Shown here: piece by piece, positions 24,701 to 33,645 of the stretch
Position numbering within the stretch: the stretch's first letter is position 1
How the letters are laid out: each line of letters begins with the position of its first letter
Assembly: GCF_004118265.1 (NCBI RefSeq)
Contig: NZ_SDHW01000001.1
Location: forward strand, 1-64,000
Length of the DNA: 64,000 nucleotides
DNA from: Lacibacter luteus
Lineage (GTDB): Bacteria > Bacteroidota > Bacteroidia > Chitinophagales > Chitinophagaceae
Reading direction: 5' to 3'
The notes under the pieces: generated by a model
Database searches by the model: none
Told to the model about the DNA's origin: nothing
The model's input: only the letters and a program-made list of their open reading frames with translations
Translations under genes and position numbers: made by a program

Positions 24701-24756
24701 ACCGAGATAATGATCAAAACAATCGCAAAAAACCTTACCAAACCTTTCAGTGCCAT
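21742..24756 (-). CDS. secDF: Fused protein translocase subunit SecDF
   Basis: This 1004-residue inner membrane protein joins SecD and SecF, as usual in Bacteroidota. It uses the proton gradient to help pull exported proteins through SecYEG. The SecD half starts with a membrane helix near residues 9-27, the GLDLQGGMNVTLEV motif near 97 and a large periplasmic domain, and ends with five more helices containing TIGMAVDTNVIIFERIKEE near 570. The SecF half begins near 690 with IEYRKIAYGIS and the motif DYGVEFRGGRSYTV near 715; TVIGFSMNDTVIVFDRVRE near 890 is the matching membrane signature. Both conserved Asp residues (in VDTNVI and MNDTVI) are present. The gene is monocistronic. Confidence 0.95.
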   Translation of the reverse strand: MALKGLVRFFAIVLIIISVWQLSYTWIVNNFEKTQKARAEKFVKNNFGTASKESKDSAVNAVYRRYIDSLKEKVIMNVPLIYPNLTYQKAVEQELNLGLDLQGGMNVTLEVGLDGLISSMSNNPKDVTLKNALASATQRKENSDADFVTLFGEEYSKATGNGRLAPLFAGGKNKTLKIDASNTAVLDAIRVEARDAIKRTYDRLMARIDQFGVAQPNVSYDENKGIINVELAGIDDPVRVRKFLQATANLEFWETYSNQDPVVGQSLQQMDAKVKAYLSGTTDSTKVDSNGVAIKDTTKTATAGDQPVTALISQQVTGTAQGYSSATIGLIRLADTATFSNYINLDVVKASIPSTMRFMYGAKPTGKNARGESLLEVYVIKTVAGTDQPKLSGEFITDARQDFDQRNNEVQVQMEMNSKGASIWEKMTGDAFSNKYAIAIALDNYVYSAPGVNNGAISGGISQISGNFSIQEAQDLASVLRTGKLPAPAHIVAEQVVGPTLGAEAVKGGSMSFIISFAVIFILMLVYYNTGGWVANIALILNLLFTIGVLSAFGATLTAAGIAGLVLTIGMAVDTNVIIFERIKEELTKGKSYQMAVEDGYKRSLAPVLDAHVTTLLTALILLYFGLGPVKGFATTQIIGILLSLFCGILVSRLITDFWTNKKRHFEYFTAVSRRIFKHAAYKFIEYRKIAYGISLVVLLLGIAAIFNGFDYGVEFRGGRSYTVKFDREMNNEEVANALNKEFGKFPIIKTVGTSKQLNITTDYLIEKQGQGVDAQVEAKLFEGLKSFLPSGITYAQFDTQYKQSSQTVQATISDDLKKGALWATILGLLAITLYIFVRFRDYRYSVGTIIALMHDVLVTLIVFSFLRNIVPFPLEIDQHFIAAILTVIGFSMNDTVIVFDRVREYSAKMFGQDKGTILNKAINDTLARTIMTSLTVFLTLLILFIFGGEVTRGFAFAMLIGVVTGTYSSIFVAAPILMDFAKDKPLGEPEKDKTLAKARHSIS

Positions 24757-24890
24757 AGTAGATTAATAATTTGGGTTCTTTTTTTTAAGGAGGGCAAAGA
24801 TAGGGGATTCGATGCGAAAGAGAACAGGCTCAAAATCACTGTTATCCACCGTTCTCAGCAGCTTTTGGCGTAAGGGTTTAAGTCTTATTT

Positions 24891-26159
24891 TTGAAGATGT
24901 TCAAAACTGTGTTCTCCGGTTGTGTACTTTTAGCCGTAACGGCTTTGCTCTGCGCCTGTAAACCCTCTAAAACTGTGGCATCCAACGAAAATTTCCTTGA
25001 AAGCCTGATGCAGGCAAACCCAACCGACTTTGCAGCAATACTTGATAACCGTGATTCGATGCGGGTACAGATCGTGTACACCCGGATAGACAGAGACAAG
25101 CAGAACCGTCCGCATTTTACCGATTACTTCTTCAATTATAAACACGCTGTTTATTTTTACCCAGCATCAACCGTAAAAATGCCGGTGGCTTTTCTTGCCA
25201 TGGAAAAGGCGAATAAACTGGGTATTCCTCTTTTGTCAACAATGATCACAGAGAAAGGACAGGAAGGTTTATCGGCTGTGTACAATGATCCAACTACTGC
25301 CGATGGGCGACCCTCACTGGCGCATTATGTAAAAAAAATATTCCTGGTTAGTGATAACGATGCCAATAATCGTCTCTACGAATTTTTAGATCAGCAATAC
25401 CTGCACGATCAGCTGAAAACTAAAGGTTATCCAGATGCACAGATTGTTCGCCGCCTTGCAATCGCAATGCCCGAAAGTCTGCACAGGATAACCAACCCTG
25501 TTCGGTTTCTTGATACTTCAGGTAAACTACTTTACGAACAGCCTTTGCAAAACAGCAACATGGAATATTTACAGCGGCACGATTTTTTAGGAAAGGGTTA
25601 TATGAACGATAGCGAAGTGTTAGTAAATGAGCCGATGGATTTCAGCCGTAAAAACAGGGTCTATCTGTACGATTTACATAAAGTATTACGCAGTGTTTTG
25701 TTTCCTGCAGCTGTGCTCGAAAAAGAAAGGTTTGATTTAAAGCAGGAAGATTATCGCTTTCTTTATCAGTATATGAGTCAATTGCCATCGGAAACACGTT
25801 ACCCCGAGTATGATACAAGTGCGTTTTATGATGCGTATTGTAAATTTTTATTGTTCGGAACACAAAAGCACAAATCCTTGCCTAAGCATATCCGCAGTTT
25901 TAACAAACCCGGTTGGTCGTATGGATTCTTAACCGATGTAGCTTACATCGTGGATTTTGAAAAGAATGTAGAGTTTATGCTAAGCGCAACAATTTACTGT
26001 AACAGCGATGGTATTCTTAACGATGATAAATACGATTACAATACTGTAGGCTTGCCGTTTCTTGAAAAACTCGGACAAACCATTTATGCTTACGAGGTAA
26101 AACGGAAGCGCAAACATCAACCCGATCTTTCTGTGTTTAAAGTAAACTACGATAAATAA
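24891..26159 (+). CDS. Class A beta-lactamase-like serine hydrolase lipoprotein
   Basis: The 422-residue protein has a lipoprotein signal (lipobox LCAC, Cys near residue 23). The fold is that of class A beta-lactamase-like enzymes. The SxxK nucleophile is in PASTVKMPVAFLAME near residue 95, in a context typical of this family, and SDNDANNRLYEFL near residue 152 occupies the SDN-motif position. A final KTG-type motif is not clear; SFNKPGWSYGF near 332 may take its place. The long C-terminal half has no match I know. It may be a cell-wall or ester hydrolase on the outer or inner membrane face. Not evidence of antibiotic resistance. The next lipoprotein gene has its own promoter. Confidence 0.75.
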   Translation: MKMFKTVFSGCVLLAVTALLCACKPSKTVASNENFLESLMQANPTDFAAILDNRDSMRVQIVYTRIDRDKQNRPHFTDYFFNYKHAVYFYPASTVKMPVAFLAMEKANKLGIPLLSTMITEKGQEGLSAVYNDPTTADGRPSLAHYVKKIFLVSDNDANNRLYEFLDQQYLHDQLKTKGYPDAQIVRRLAIAMPESLHRITNPVRFLDTSGKLLYEQPLQNSNMEYLQRHDFLGKGYMNDSEVLVNEPMDFSRKNRVYLYDLHKVLRSVLFPAAVLEKERFDLKQEDYRFLYQYMSQLPSETRYPEYDTSAFYDAYCKFLLFGTQKHKSLPKHIRSFNKPGWSYGFLTDVAYIVDFEKNVEFMLSATIYCNSDGILNDDKYDYNTVGLPFLEKLGQTIYAYEVKRKRKHQPDLSVFKVNYDK

Positions 26160-26164
26160 ATTTG
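26157..26164 (+). promoter_or_regulatory. -7 element of the DUF4397-like lipoprotein gene
   Basis: TAAATTTG at 26157-26164 overlaps the stop codon of the preceding gene and lies 8 bp before ATG 26173. This supports independent transcription with a very short leader. Confidence 0.45.
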
Positions 26165-26172
26165 CAGCCTCG

Positions 26173-26925
26173 ATGAACAGAACAAGTATGAAAAAAGACC
26201 GTAAGCAACTGCTGCAACTGTTTTTGTTGCTGGGTGTGGTGAGCAGTTTATTTTATTCCTGCAAAAAAGATATGGTGAGGGGTGCGCAAATGCAGGTGCA
26301 TGTGGTAAATGCATCGGTAGGATCGGGGAGTATTGAATTATTGCAAAATTTAAGATCCATTGGGTCGTTCAGTTATTTAACCGGACTTAGTGCGAATGCT
26401 GCGTATCGTAACGTCGATAGTGGGTTTAACGATTACAGGTTACGTTTAAGTAATACAGAACTGGCAAAATGGTTCTTTACAAACACCAGTGGCAGGTATT
26501 CGTTTTTCATCTGCGATACAGCAACCTCCTCCAAACTAAAATATTTTTTCCTTGAAGATGCGTTTGATACAACAGGCTTGGGAAAACAATCGAAAATACG
26601 TTTGGTGCATACAAGTCCAGATGCAGATGTGTTGGAACTGCTTACAACAAAACCAAGCAACCTGCTCGAAGATTCGGTGCTGGTAAGTGAAAGGGCGTAT
26701 GATGGAAATGCAACCGCAACTGAGCTTGCCACAACTTCCACATTTCAGAATTTTTATGCCGATACAACCGTGTTCATCAAACTGCGAAAGAAAACAAGCG
26801 GAGCAATTTTGAAGCAGTACCAACTGCAGTTTACAAAAGGCGCTGTTTATTCCATTTTAGTGAAGGGCTATGCTGCTAAAACAGATGCTGATTCACTTTC
26901 GCTTTCAGTTATCAAACATAACTAA
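26173..26925 (+). CDS. DUF4397-like lipoprotein
   Basis: The 250-residue protein starts with a basic stretch and a hydrophobic signal ending in the lipobox FYSC (Cys near residue 30). The mature part has a DUF4397-like pattern: MQVHVVNASVGSGSIELL near the N-terminus and IRLVHTSPDADVLELL near residue 140, two strands that describe short beta-sandwich repeats. Such lipoproteins are common in Bacteroidota and have no known activity. A second possible start is ATG 26188 (MKKDRKQ), which gives a more typical signal peptide. Expressed from its own promoter directly behind the serine hydrolase gene. Confidence 0.7.
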   Translation: MNRTSMKKDRKQLLQLFLLLGVVSSLFYSCKKDMVRGAQMQVHVVNASVGSGSIELLQNLRSIGSFSYLTGLSANAAYRNVDSGFNDYRLRLSNTELAKWFFTNTSGRYSFFICDTATSSKLKYFFLEDAFDTTGLGKQSKIRLVHTSPDADVLELLTTKPSNLLEDSVLVSERAYDGNATATELATTSTFQNFYADTTVFIKLRKKTSGAILKQYQLQFTKGAVYSILVKGYAAKTDADSLSLSVIKHN

Positions 26926-26986
26926 CAACTAATAGCTGCAGATACGGTAACTTGCGCAAAACTTTCCTACTAATCAGAATACAAAA

Positions 26987-28177
26987 ATGAAACTTTCATC
27001 CCTGTTGAGCAGGTTCAGCGAACCTGAAACGTTAAAAATGGCCAAGCTTGGCCGTGAGTTAAGAGCACAAGGTGTAGATGTAATTGATTTAAGCCTGGGC
27101 GAACCGGACTTCGATACACCCGAACACATTAAAACTGCTGCTAAGAAAGCGGTTGATGACAACTACAGTCACTACACACCTGTACCTGGTTATCTCGATG
27201 CCCGTGAAGCAGTTTGTGCTAAGTTGAAACGTGACAACAATCTTGATTACAAACCTGAGAATATCGTTTTATCAACAGGTGCCAAGCAAAGTCTGGCGAA
27301 TGTAATTCTTGCAACAGTTGATCAGGGTGATGAAGTAATTATTCCTGCTCCGTTCTGGGTTACTTATTCTGAGCTGGTAAAGATTGCGGGAGGTATTCCT
27401 GTAATTCTTCCAACTAAAATGGAAAATAAGTACAAAATTTCTGCAGCCGAACTGGAAGCAGCTATCACTTCTAAAACAAGAGTATTCCTGTTCTCGTCTC
27501 CTTGTAATCCTTCAGGTTCGGTTTATAATTATGATGAGCTGAAGAGCCTTGCAGATGTATTTGCAAAGAATCCTGAAATTTTCATCATCTCTGATGAGAT
27601 CTACGAATACATCAATTTTGTTGGTAAGCACGAAAGCATTGCGCAGTTTGATGCCATCAAAAACCAGGTGATCATTGTAAACGGTTTGAGTAAAGGTTAT
27701 GCCATGACGGGTTACCGTTTGGGTTATATTGCTGCAAACGTAGATGTAGCTAAAGGTTGTGAGAAATTGCAAGGTCAGTTTACCAGTGGTACCAACGCTG
27801 TTACACAACGTGCAACTATCGATGCATTGGTTGGCGATCAAACACCAACACTGGAAATGACCAAAGAGTTCGAACGTCGTAAAAAACGTGTATTGGAACT
27901 GGTAAGCGAAGTTCCCGGTTGGAAATTGGCAGAACCTGATGGAGCGTTCTATGTATTTCCACAAGTGAGTGCATACTTTGGTAAGAGCGATGGTACAACT
28001 ACCATTAACGATGCAGATGATCTTTGTATGTACCTGTTGAATGTAGCACACGTATCTACCGTTACAGGTCGTGCATTTGGTACACCGGATTGTATTCGTT
28101 TATCGTTTGCAAACAGCCTTCCGAAAATTGAAGAAGCGTACAAGCGTATTAAAACTGCGTTGGCAAAGTTGAACTAA
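26987..28177 (+). CDS. Aspartate aminotransferase (class I PLP)
   Basis: The 396-residue enzyme transfers amino groups between aspartate and 2-oxoglutarate using PLP. It belongs to the class I/II fold type I aminotransferases, subgroup I-gamma/1b. Key segments: DLSLGEPDFDTPEHIK near residue 34, SHYTPVPGYLDAREAV near 63, SSPCNPSGSVYN near 167 with the Asn contact, ISDEIYEYINF near 200 with the Asp-x-x-Tyr pair, and the Schiff-base Lys in NGLSKGYAMTGYRLGY near 235. The C-terminal Arg for the alpha-carboxylate is in CIRLSFANS near 370. It is monocistronic, ending at a palindromic terminator. Some relatives also act on prephenate. Confidence 0.9.
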   Translation: MKLSSLLSRFSEPETLKMAKLGRELRAQGVDVIDLSLGEPDFDTPEHIKTAAKKAVDDNYSHYTPVPGYLDAREAVCAKLKRDNNLDYKPENIVLSTGAKQSLANVILATVDQGDEVIIPAPFWVTYSELVKIAGGIPVILPTKMENKYKISAAELEAAITSKTRVFLFSSPCNPSGSVYNYDELKSLADVFAKNPEIFIISDEIYEYINFVGKHESIAQFDAIKNQVIIVNGLSKGYAMTGYRLGYIAANVDVAKGCEKLQGQFTSGTNAVTQRATIDALVGDQTPTLEMTKEFERRKKRVLELVSEVPGWKLAEPDGAFYVFPQVSAYFGKSDGTTTINDADDLCMYLLNVAHVSTVTGRAFGTPDCIRLSFANSLPKIEEAYKRIKTALAKLN

Positions 28178-28200
28178 GCTAAACAGCAGCCATAAAAGAA

Positions 28201-28224
28201 AAGGGAGCAATTGCTCCCTTTTTT
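28201..28224. terminator. Bidirectional terminator between the aminotransferase and panB
   Basis: AAGGGAGCAATTGCTCCCTT (28201-28220) is a perfect 20-bp palindrome followed by TTTT and preceded by AAAAGAA, suited to both convergent genes. Confidence 0.75.
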
Positions 28225-28226
28225 AT

Positions 28227-29042
28227 TTAATACGATTCATTTTCATTTGGAAAATCGCTGCTCTTAACATCGGTTATATATTGCTGTACTGCACCGGTTA
28301 TCTGTTCGTGCATGTTCAGATACTGACGTAAGAACCTTGGCTTGAATTCGGTATTAATGCCCAGCATATCGTGCATTACCAACACCTGTCCGTCGCAATG
28401 ATTACCTGCACCGATACCAATCGTAGGAATGTGCAGACTTTCACTCACTTCTTTTGCAAGATTTGCAGGAATTTTTTCAAGCACCATAGCAAAGCAACCT
28501 GCATCCTGTAAAAGCAATGCATCTTTTTTCAACTTGTTTGCTTCTTCTTCTTCTTTTGCACGAACAGTGTAGGTGCCGAATTTGTAAATCGATTGTGGAG
28601 TTAATCCCAAATGTCCCATTACAGGAATGCCGGCAGCCACAATACGTTTAATTGAATCGATTGCTTCTTCGCCGCCTTCAAGTTTAATGGCGTGTGCACC
28701 TGTTTCCTTCATAATGCGAATGGCAGAAGCAAGTGCGATATCGGAGTTAGATTGGTAGGTGCCAAAAGGCAGATCAACAACAACCAAACAACGATGAATG
28801 CCTCTTAATACCGATTGGGCATGATAGATCATCTGATCGAGTGTGATCGGCAGCGTCGTTTCATGCCCGGCCATTACATTACTTGCACTGTCGCCAACAA
28901 GGATCACATCAATTCCGGCTGCATCAAAAATGCGGGCAAAGGAATAATCGTAGGCCGTGATCATCGAGATCTTTTCGCCGTTCGATTTCATTTTCTGCAG
29001 CGTATTCGTGGTGATCCGTTTTACTTCTTTATTAACAGACAT
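28227..29042 (-). CDS. panB: 3-methyl-2-oxobutanoate hydroxymethyltransferase PanB
   Basis: The enzyme adds a hydroxymethyl group from methylene-tetrahydrofolate to ketoisovalerate, the first step of pantothenate synthesis. The 271-residue length is normal. Motifs: [19 protein letters not shown] near residue 23, [20 protein letters not shown] near 41 with the metal-binding Asp, VVDLPFGTY near 88 with the second Asp, IKLEGGEE near 118 with the Glu ligand, [13 protein letters not shown] near 138 and [21 protein letters not shown] near 204. The other pantothenate genes panC and panD lie 5-6 kb away on the same strand, split from it by ppk, ppx and envelope genes. Confidence 0.95.
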   Translation of the reverse strand: MSVNKEVKRITTNTLQKMKSNGEKISMITAYDYSFARIFDAAGIDVILVGDSASNVMAGHETTLPITLDQMIYHAQSVLRGIHRCLVVVDLPFGTYQSNSDIALASAIRIMKETGAHAIKLEGGEEAIDSIKRIVAAGIPVMGHLGLTPQSIYKFGTYTVRAKEEEEANKLKKDALLLQDAGCFAMVLEKIPANLAKEVSESLHIPTIGIGAGNHCDGQVLVMHDMLGINTEFKPRFLRQYLNMHEQITGAVQQYITDVKSSDFPNENESY

Positions 29043-29077
29043 GTTTAATTTTGGAATTTGGTAATTGGGGAATGAAA

Positions 29078-29989
29078 TTACAATACAACCGTAGAAGCAT
29101 GAAGTTTTTTATTCTTCACTTCCTCGTAAAGCATATGCACCAAGCCATCGGCCAAACCGATCTTTGGAACATAGATTTCTTCAATGCCTGTCCAGCGCAT
29201 AACATTAACGTATATCTGCAATGCAGGAAGAATAACATCGGCACGGTCTTCACGTAATTTGTACTGTTTCATCCGTTCGGCCAAGGTGAAACTGCTGAGT
29301 TCTTTATGATAATCTCTCAACAACTCAAGCGATAAAGGCTTGCCTTCTTTTTTCTTTGAGAGCGAAAATACTTTGTTGATGTTACCACCAGAACCAATAG
29401 CAATCATATCACTCTTGCCTTTTGTGCCAAGCTTGATGTAATTTTTCATTTCATCCCAATGCTTATCGGTTACCAAACCTTTCAGCAAACGGATGGTGCC
29501 GATGTTGAACGATTCTTTAAACACCAGCTTGCCATCATCAAAAAAAGTAAGTTCAGTACTGCCGCCGCCTACATCAATGTACAGGTAGGAGTGGTCTTTT
29601 GCCAGATTTTCAGCTATGTGGTTTTCGTAAATAAACGAAGCTTCTTCATCACCACTAATGACCTTGATCTCAATGCCTGTTTCCATTTTTACTTTGCGGA
29701 TAATGTCGTCGGCATTCTTTGCGTCACGCATGGCCGAAGTGGCACATGCTTTTAAGTATTGTACTTCGTAAATATTCAGCAGGTGTTTGTATGCCTTAAT
29801 GGTTTCAACAACCTTGTTGATCTTGGTTTTGGAAATATCGCCGGTCTCAAACACATCAAAACCTAAACGCAGCGGCACACGAACTAAGTTTAATTTATTA
29901 AAAGAGGGAGAGCCTTTGCCGTTTTCTTCCACTTCGGAAATCAGTAATCTTGCCGCATTACTTCCAATATCAATTGCTGCCAGTTTCAA
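29078..29989 (-). CDS. Ppx/GppA-family exopolyphosphatase
   Basis: The 303-residue protein has the ASKHA-fold Ppx/GppA phosphatase domain, which removes terminal phosphate from polyphosphate or guanosine pentaphosphate. The N-terminal [15 protein letters not shown] is the phosphate-binding loop. [15 protein letters not shown] near residue 86, [11 protein letters not shown] near 113 with the catalytic Glu, and [14 protein letters not shown] near 136 with the second loop are all present, along with [11 protein letters not shown] near 196. It lacks the C-terminal HD domain of the long enzymes. The start overlaps the 3' end of ppk by 20 bp on the same strand, so synthesis and breakdown of polyphosphate are coded in one operon. 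Confidence 0.88.
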   Translation of the reverse strand: MKLAAIDIGSNAARLLISEVEENGKGSPSFNKLNLVRVPLRLGFDVFETGDISKTKINKVVETIKAYKHLLNIYEVQYLKACATSAMRDAKNADDIIRKVKMETGIEIKVISGDEEASFIYENHIAENLAKDHSYLYIDVGGGSTELTFFDDGKLVFKESFNIGTIRLLKGLVTDKHWDEMKNYIKLGTKGKSDMIAIGSGGNINKVFSLSKKKEGKPLSLELLRDYHKELSSFTLAERMKQYKLREDRADVILPALQIYVNVMRWTGIEEIYVPKIGLADGLVHMLYEEVKNKKLHASTVVL

Positions 29990-32069
29990 CTTGTTTCAGA
30001 ATTTTTTGATGGAGGAAATTGTAGATCTCCACCTGCGAACGTATTGTTTTCCCTTTCCGGTTTACATAAACATTCTGCAGTTGGTTATCCAGTATCCTCG
30101 CTTTTACATTATCTTTTAACTGGATGTTGATGCACTCTTTCAGTTCCTCTTTCAGCGCTTTGCCGGTAACTTCAACAGCAGCTTCAATTCGGTGATCGAG
30201 GTTGCGTATCATCCAGTCTGCCGAAGATAGATAAACTTTCTCTTTACCATTATTGTGAAATATCAACACCCGGCTGTGTTCGAGGTACTGATCAACAATA
30301 CTTACAGCATACGGTTTTATTTTGTACTTGCTGCTTTCGGTAAGCATGCAGAAAATTCCTCTTACGATCAATTTAATTTCTACCCCGGCTCTTGCTGCTT
30401 CGTACAGTTTTTCTATCAGCTGTGTATCGCTGAGACTGTTCATTTTTAAAATGATCGAAGCAGGCAATCCTTTCTTTACATTATTGATCTCAGTATCGAT
30501 ATGATGCAAAAAACGCTGGCGCATTCCGGTTGGACAAACAACCAGCGTTTTACATTGGCGTAAATATTTTACCCGACTTAATACCGGATGTTCGAGGTAC
30601 ATGAAAATGCGATTGATGTCTGCCATTACTTTTCTATTGGCAGTAAGCAAACAATGATCGCCATACACTTTCGATGTGCCTTCGTTGAGATTGCCTGTGC
30701 TTACAAAGCCGTATTGAATGGTTTTATTTTTTATCCGCTTTTTAATTATGCAAAGTTTGGCATGCACTTTCATGTTGGGCACACCAATCAATACACGAAT
30801 GCCTTCTTCTTCCAGTTTTTCTTTCCATTCAAGATTGGCTTCTTCATCAAAACGTGCACGCAACTCCAGCATAACAGTTACCGATTTTCCGTTACGGGCA
30901 GCATTAATCAATGCATTGATTATTTTGGAAGTTTCTGCAAGGCGGTAAGCGGTGATCTTGATTTCTTTTACATCCTGGTCCATTGCAGCTTCCCGCAACA
31001 GATCAATTACAGTATTAAAGGAATGATAGGGGAAGTGCAGTAACAAATCTTCCTTAATGATCTCATCTGTTACCCTGATCGTTTTCTGAAACCGTGGATG
31101 AAGAAAGGGCTTCTTGCGTTCCTGCTTTGTTGTAAATACATCGCCGGGAAAATCCATAAAGTGTCGGAAGTTGTGTATCCGTCCGCCCGGAATAATCGCA
31201 TCTCTTCGTGTTAAGTTTAAACGACGAATAAGGTACTCCAACAATCCCGCATCAATTTCTTTATCATAAATAAAACGAACTGGTTTTCCTTTACGTCTGT
31301 TCTTTAATCCTTTTTCAATTTTCTGAATAAGTGTTGTACTTACATCCGCATCCATATCAATCTCCGCATCCTTTGTTACTTTAATGATGTGTGCACTGTA
31401 TTCGTTAAAGCCGAGAAAGGAAAAAATCTTTGGCAAACAATGGCGGATAATATCCTCCATTAAAATAATGTGATGCTGACCGGAAGGCGAGGGGAGTTTT
31501 ACAAAACGGCGTTTATACTTGGCCGGTATTTCAATAAGTGCATACTTTTTTTTATAGGCAGTACTCTTTGTACTCATGGCAACAGCGAGGTACAACGATC
31601 GTTCCCGCAGGTAAGGCACTTGCGGGTTGCTTTCAATCATCATCGGAATCACTTCCTGTCTTACTTCTTCATCAAAAAAAGTTTCAACAAATTTCTTTTG
31701 TTCCCGGCTTAATTGCTTTTCGGTAATGAGAAAGATCTTTTCTTTCTTCAGTTCCTGTTGCACCTGGTTCCAGATACGGTTAAACTCGTTCTGTTGTTGC
31801 AAAACCACTTCTTGTATCTGTTCAAGGATCTGTTGCGGATTTTTTTCGAGATGCATTTTGCCTTTTACCTTCTCTTCAAACTCCGTCATGCGTTTAAGTG
31901 TGGCTACACGCACACGAAAAAACTCATCCATGTTGTTGGAAAAAATGCCGAGAAAGCGAACACGTTCACGAAGGGGAACAGATGCGTCGTTGGCTTCCTG
32001 CAAAACCCTTGCATTAAAAGAAAGCCAGCTGATATCACGAACGATCGTCTTACGTTTTTCTGAAGCCAT
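29970..32069 (-). CDS. ppk1: Polyphosphate kinase 1
   Basis: The 699-residue enzyme polymerises the gamma phosphate of ATP into polyphosphate. The N-terminal domain starts with DISWLSFNARVLQEA near residue 13. The head domain and the two catalytic PLD-like domains follow, with HSFNTVIDLLREAAMDQDVKEI near residue 352, and the phosphorylated His region HAKLCIIKKR near residue 435 (His-x-Lys). YGFVSTGNLNEGTSKVYGDHCLLT and the second HSRVLIFHNNGKEKVYLSSADWMIRNLDHR near 590 are also typical. It overlaps the exopolyphosphatase gene by 20 bp. Expression with ppx would allow phosphate storage and stress control. Confidence 0.95.
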   Translation of the reverse strand: MASEKRKTIVRDISWLSFNARVLQEANDASVPLRERVRFLGIFSNNMDEFFRVRVATLKRMTEFEEKVKGKMHLEKNPQQILEQIQEVVLQQQNEFNRIWNQVQQELKKEKIFLITEKQLSREQKKFVETFFDEEVRQEVIPMMIESNPQVPYLRERSLYLAVAMSTKSTAYKKKYALIEIPAKYKRRFVKLPSPSGQHHIILMEDIIRHCLPKIFSFLGFNEYSAHIIKVTKDAEIDMDADVSTTLIQKIEKGLKNRRKGKPVRFIYDKEIDAGLLEYLIRRLNLTRRDAIIPGGRIHNFRHFMDFPGDVFTTKQERKKPFLHPRFQKTIRVTDEIIKEDLLLHFPYHSFNTVIDLLREAAMDQDVKEIKITAYRLAETSKIINALINAARNGKSVTVMLELRARFDEEANLEWKEKLEEEGIRVLIGVPNMKVHAKLCIIKKRIKNKTIQYGFVSTGNLNEGTSKVYGDHCLLTANRKVMADINRIFMYLEHPVLSRVKYLRQCKTLVVCPTGMRQRFLHHIDTEINNVKKGLPASIILKMNSLSDTQLIEKLYEAARAGVEIKLIVRGIFCMLTESSKYKIKPYAVSIVDQYLEHSRVLIFHNNGKEKVYLSSADWMIRNLDHRIEAAVEVTGKALKEELKECINIQLKDNVKARILDNQLQNVYVNRKGKTIRSQVEIYNFLHQKILKQVETGSN

Positions 32070-32138
32070 AACTACCGGGTATACTTACTCTAAAAGTACG
32101 CAGCATCAGTTTGTTACAACATTAAGTTTTTGCAAAAC

Positions 32139-32630
32139 TTACAGACGCTCAATTTTTTGCAGCAGTGATGTTGTAGATAATCCTTCAACCAACGGAATAA
32201 TTTCTACTTTACCTCCGTTAGCCATCACTTCTTTTGCACCTACAATCGTATCAACTGAATAATCGCCGCCTTTAACCAATACATCAGGCATAACAGATGT
32301 AATTAATTTGTGGGGAGTGTCTTCATCAAACAAAACAACAGCATCAACCATTACCAACGATGCAAGCAGCAACGCTCTGTTCTGTTCGTTGTTTACAGGA
32401 CGGTTTTCGCCTTTTAACCGTTTGGTAGAAGCATCGCTGTTTAAGCCAACAATCAATATATCTGCAAACGAAGCAGCCTGCATGAGCGAATGAATGTGCC
32501 CGGCGTGTAAAATATCAAAACAGCCATTGGTAAACGCTACTGTTTTACCAAACTTGCGCCACCGCATCAATTCCTGTTGCAACTGATGTTCATTATGTAT
32601 TTTCTGTTGAATGTGTTTGACTGATTTCAT
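32139..32630 (-). CDS. rfaE2: D-glycero-beta-D-manno-heptose 1-phosphate adenylyltransferase (RfaE2/HldE C-terminal type)
   Basis: The 163-residue nucleotidyltransferase forms ADP- or other NDP-heptose for lipopolysaccharide core synthesis. It is the stand-alone form of the HldE C-terminal domain. The motif TNGCFDILHAGHIHSL near residue 34 contains the HxGH nucleotide-binding motif (HAGH). LIVGLNSDASTKRLKGENRPV near 60 and DVLVKGGDYSVDTIVGA near 113 complete the family pattern. The kinase half is not adjacent. Its start overlaps the end of the flippase-like gene by 38 bp, so they are translationally linked. Confidence 0.88.
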   Translation of the reverse strand: MKSVKHIQQKIHNEHQLQQELMRWRKFGKTVAFTNGCFDILHAGHIHSLMQAASFADILIVGLNSDASTKRLKGENRPVNNEQNRALLLASLVMVDAVVLFDEDTPHKLITSVMPDVLVKGGDYSVDTIVGAKEVMANGGKVEIIPLVEGLSTTSLLQKIERL

Positions 32631-33630
32631 TGCTCTTACGATTAATGATAGGTAGAAGAATAAAGCAGATGAGGCCGCCTAACAGAATTACCAGTGTTTG
32701 TGCAATCCACAATATCCAGCCGAAGGTGAAGCCGGTGATCTGCGAAAGACCGTACAGCATTAAAATTTCCTGCACAATAAACTGGTAAGCGCCAATACCG
32801 CCTTGTGTAGCAATCATACCAACGCTGCCAAATGAAAGAATGGAGAATGCTTCTCTTGTACCAAGGTGCGATACTTCTTCCATTGCATAAAAACCAACAC
32901 GGCTGCTGAAAAAATACAAACTCCAGATAAGAATGGTATGGATGATGAACAAACGACGTTGTTTGATATACCGTACACTGTTTAGCCCATGCCAGATACC
33001 TTTGATTACATTTTTAATGCGTTCAATAATACGGATATGGCTGAAGCGTTTGAGCAACCAATAGCTGATGAAAAGAAATGAAACGATGATGCCAAGGATC
33101 ATTCCTGCACGCAGCCAGGAAAATTCTTTGCCATTACCATTAAATGTGTTTTGTAAAAGCGATAAGGCATAGTTGCCAACGGTATCAATCTGCAGCAAAA
33201 TCGTTACTACAAATGCAGTGATCAAACATACCAGATCAATCGCTCTTTCAGCTACGATGGTGCCAACTAATTTATCGGGAGCTACTTTTTCGTAACGTGC
33301 AAGCAATGTGCATTTCAGTACTTCGCCTAAACGTGGAAAAGCAAGATTGGCGAGGTAGCCGATCATTACTGCGTTAAATACATTAAAAGTGCCGGGTTTG
33401 TAACCTAACGGCTCCATTAAAATTTTCCAGCGTAATGCACGCACATAATGACTGAGGAGTAGCATTGCAAACACAGGAATGAACAGCCAGTAGTTTGCCT
33501 GCTTCAACGATGTGCGTATCTGTTGCCAGCCTTTATCATCAATACCCCTGGCCATCCACCATACAAGAAACAAACCAAGCCCGAGAAAAAAAAGGAATTG
33601 CGCTGCGAGGATGATTCGTTTCTTCAGCAT
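32593..33630 (-). CDS. Lysylphosphatidylglycerol synthase TM/UPF0104 flippase-like membrane protein
   Basis: The 345-residue protein has about eight hydrophobic segments, among them residues 8-26, 48-65, 90-110, 133-158, 195-212, 235-250, 275-295 and 305-325. It matches the integral membrane domain shared by MprF-like flippases and the UPF0104/YbhN group. The segment LAFPRLGEVLKCTLLARYEK near residue 112, with the conserved Arg-x-Gly-Glu, and a Glu in EVSHLGTREAFSILSFG near 255 are typical. Such proteins move lipids or lipid-linked molecules across the inner membrane. The substrate is unknown. The neighbours panD, panC and rfaE2 are on the same strand; panD is 15 bp upstream and rfaE2 overlaps downstream. 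Confidence 0.82.
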   Translation of the reverse strand: MLKKRIILAAQFLFFLGLGLFLVWWMARGIDDKGWQQIRTSLKQANYWLFIPVFAMLLLSHYVRALRWKILMEPLGYKPGTFNVFNAVMIGYLANLAFPRLGEVLKCTLLARYEKVAPDKLVGTIVAERAIDLVCLITAFVVTILLQIDTVGNYALSLLQNTFNGNGKEFSWLRAGMILGIIVSFLFISYWLLKRFSHIRIIERIKNVIKGIWHGLNSVRYIKQRRLFIIHTILIWSLYFFSSRVGFYAMEEVSHLGTREAFSILSFGSVGMIATQGGIGAYQFIVQEILMLYGLSQITGFTFGWILWIAQTLVILLGGLICFILLPIINRKSNEISQTHSTENT

Positions 33631-33645
33631 AAAAATGAATACTCG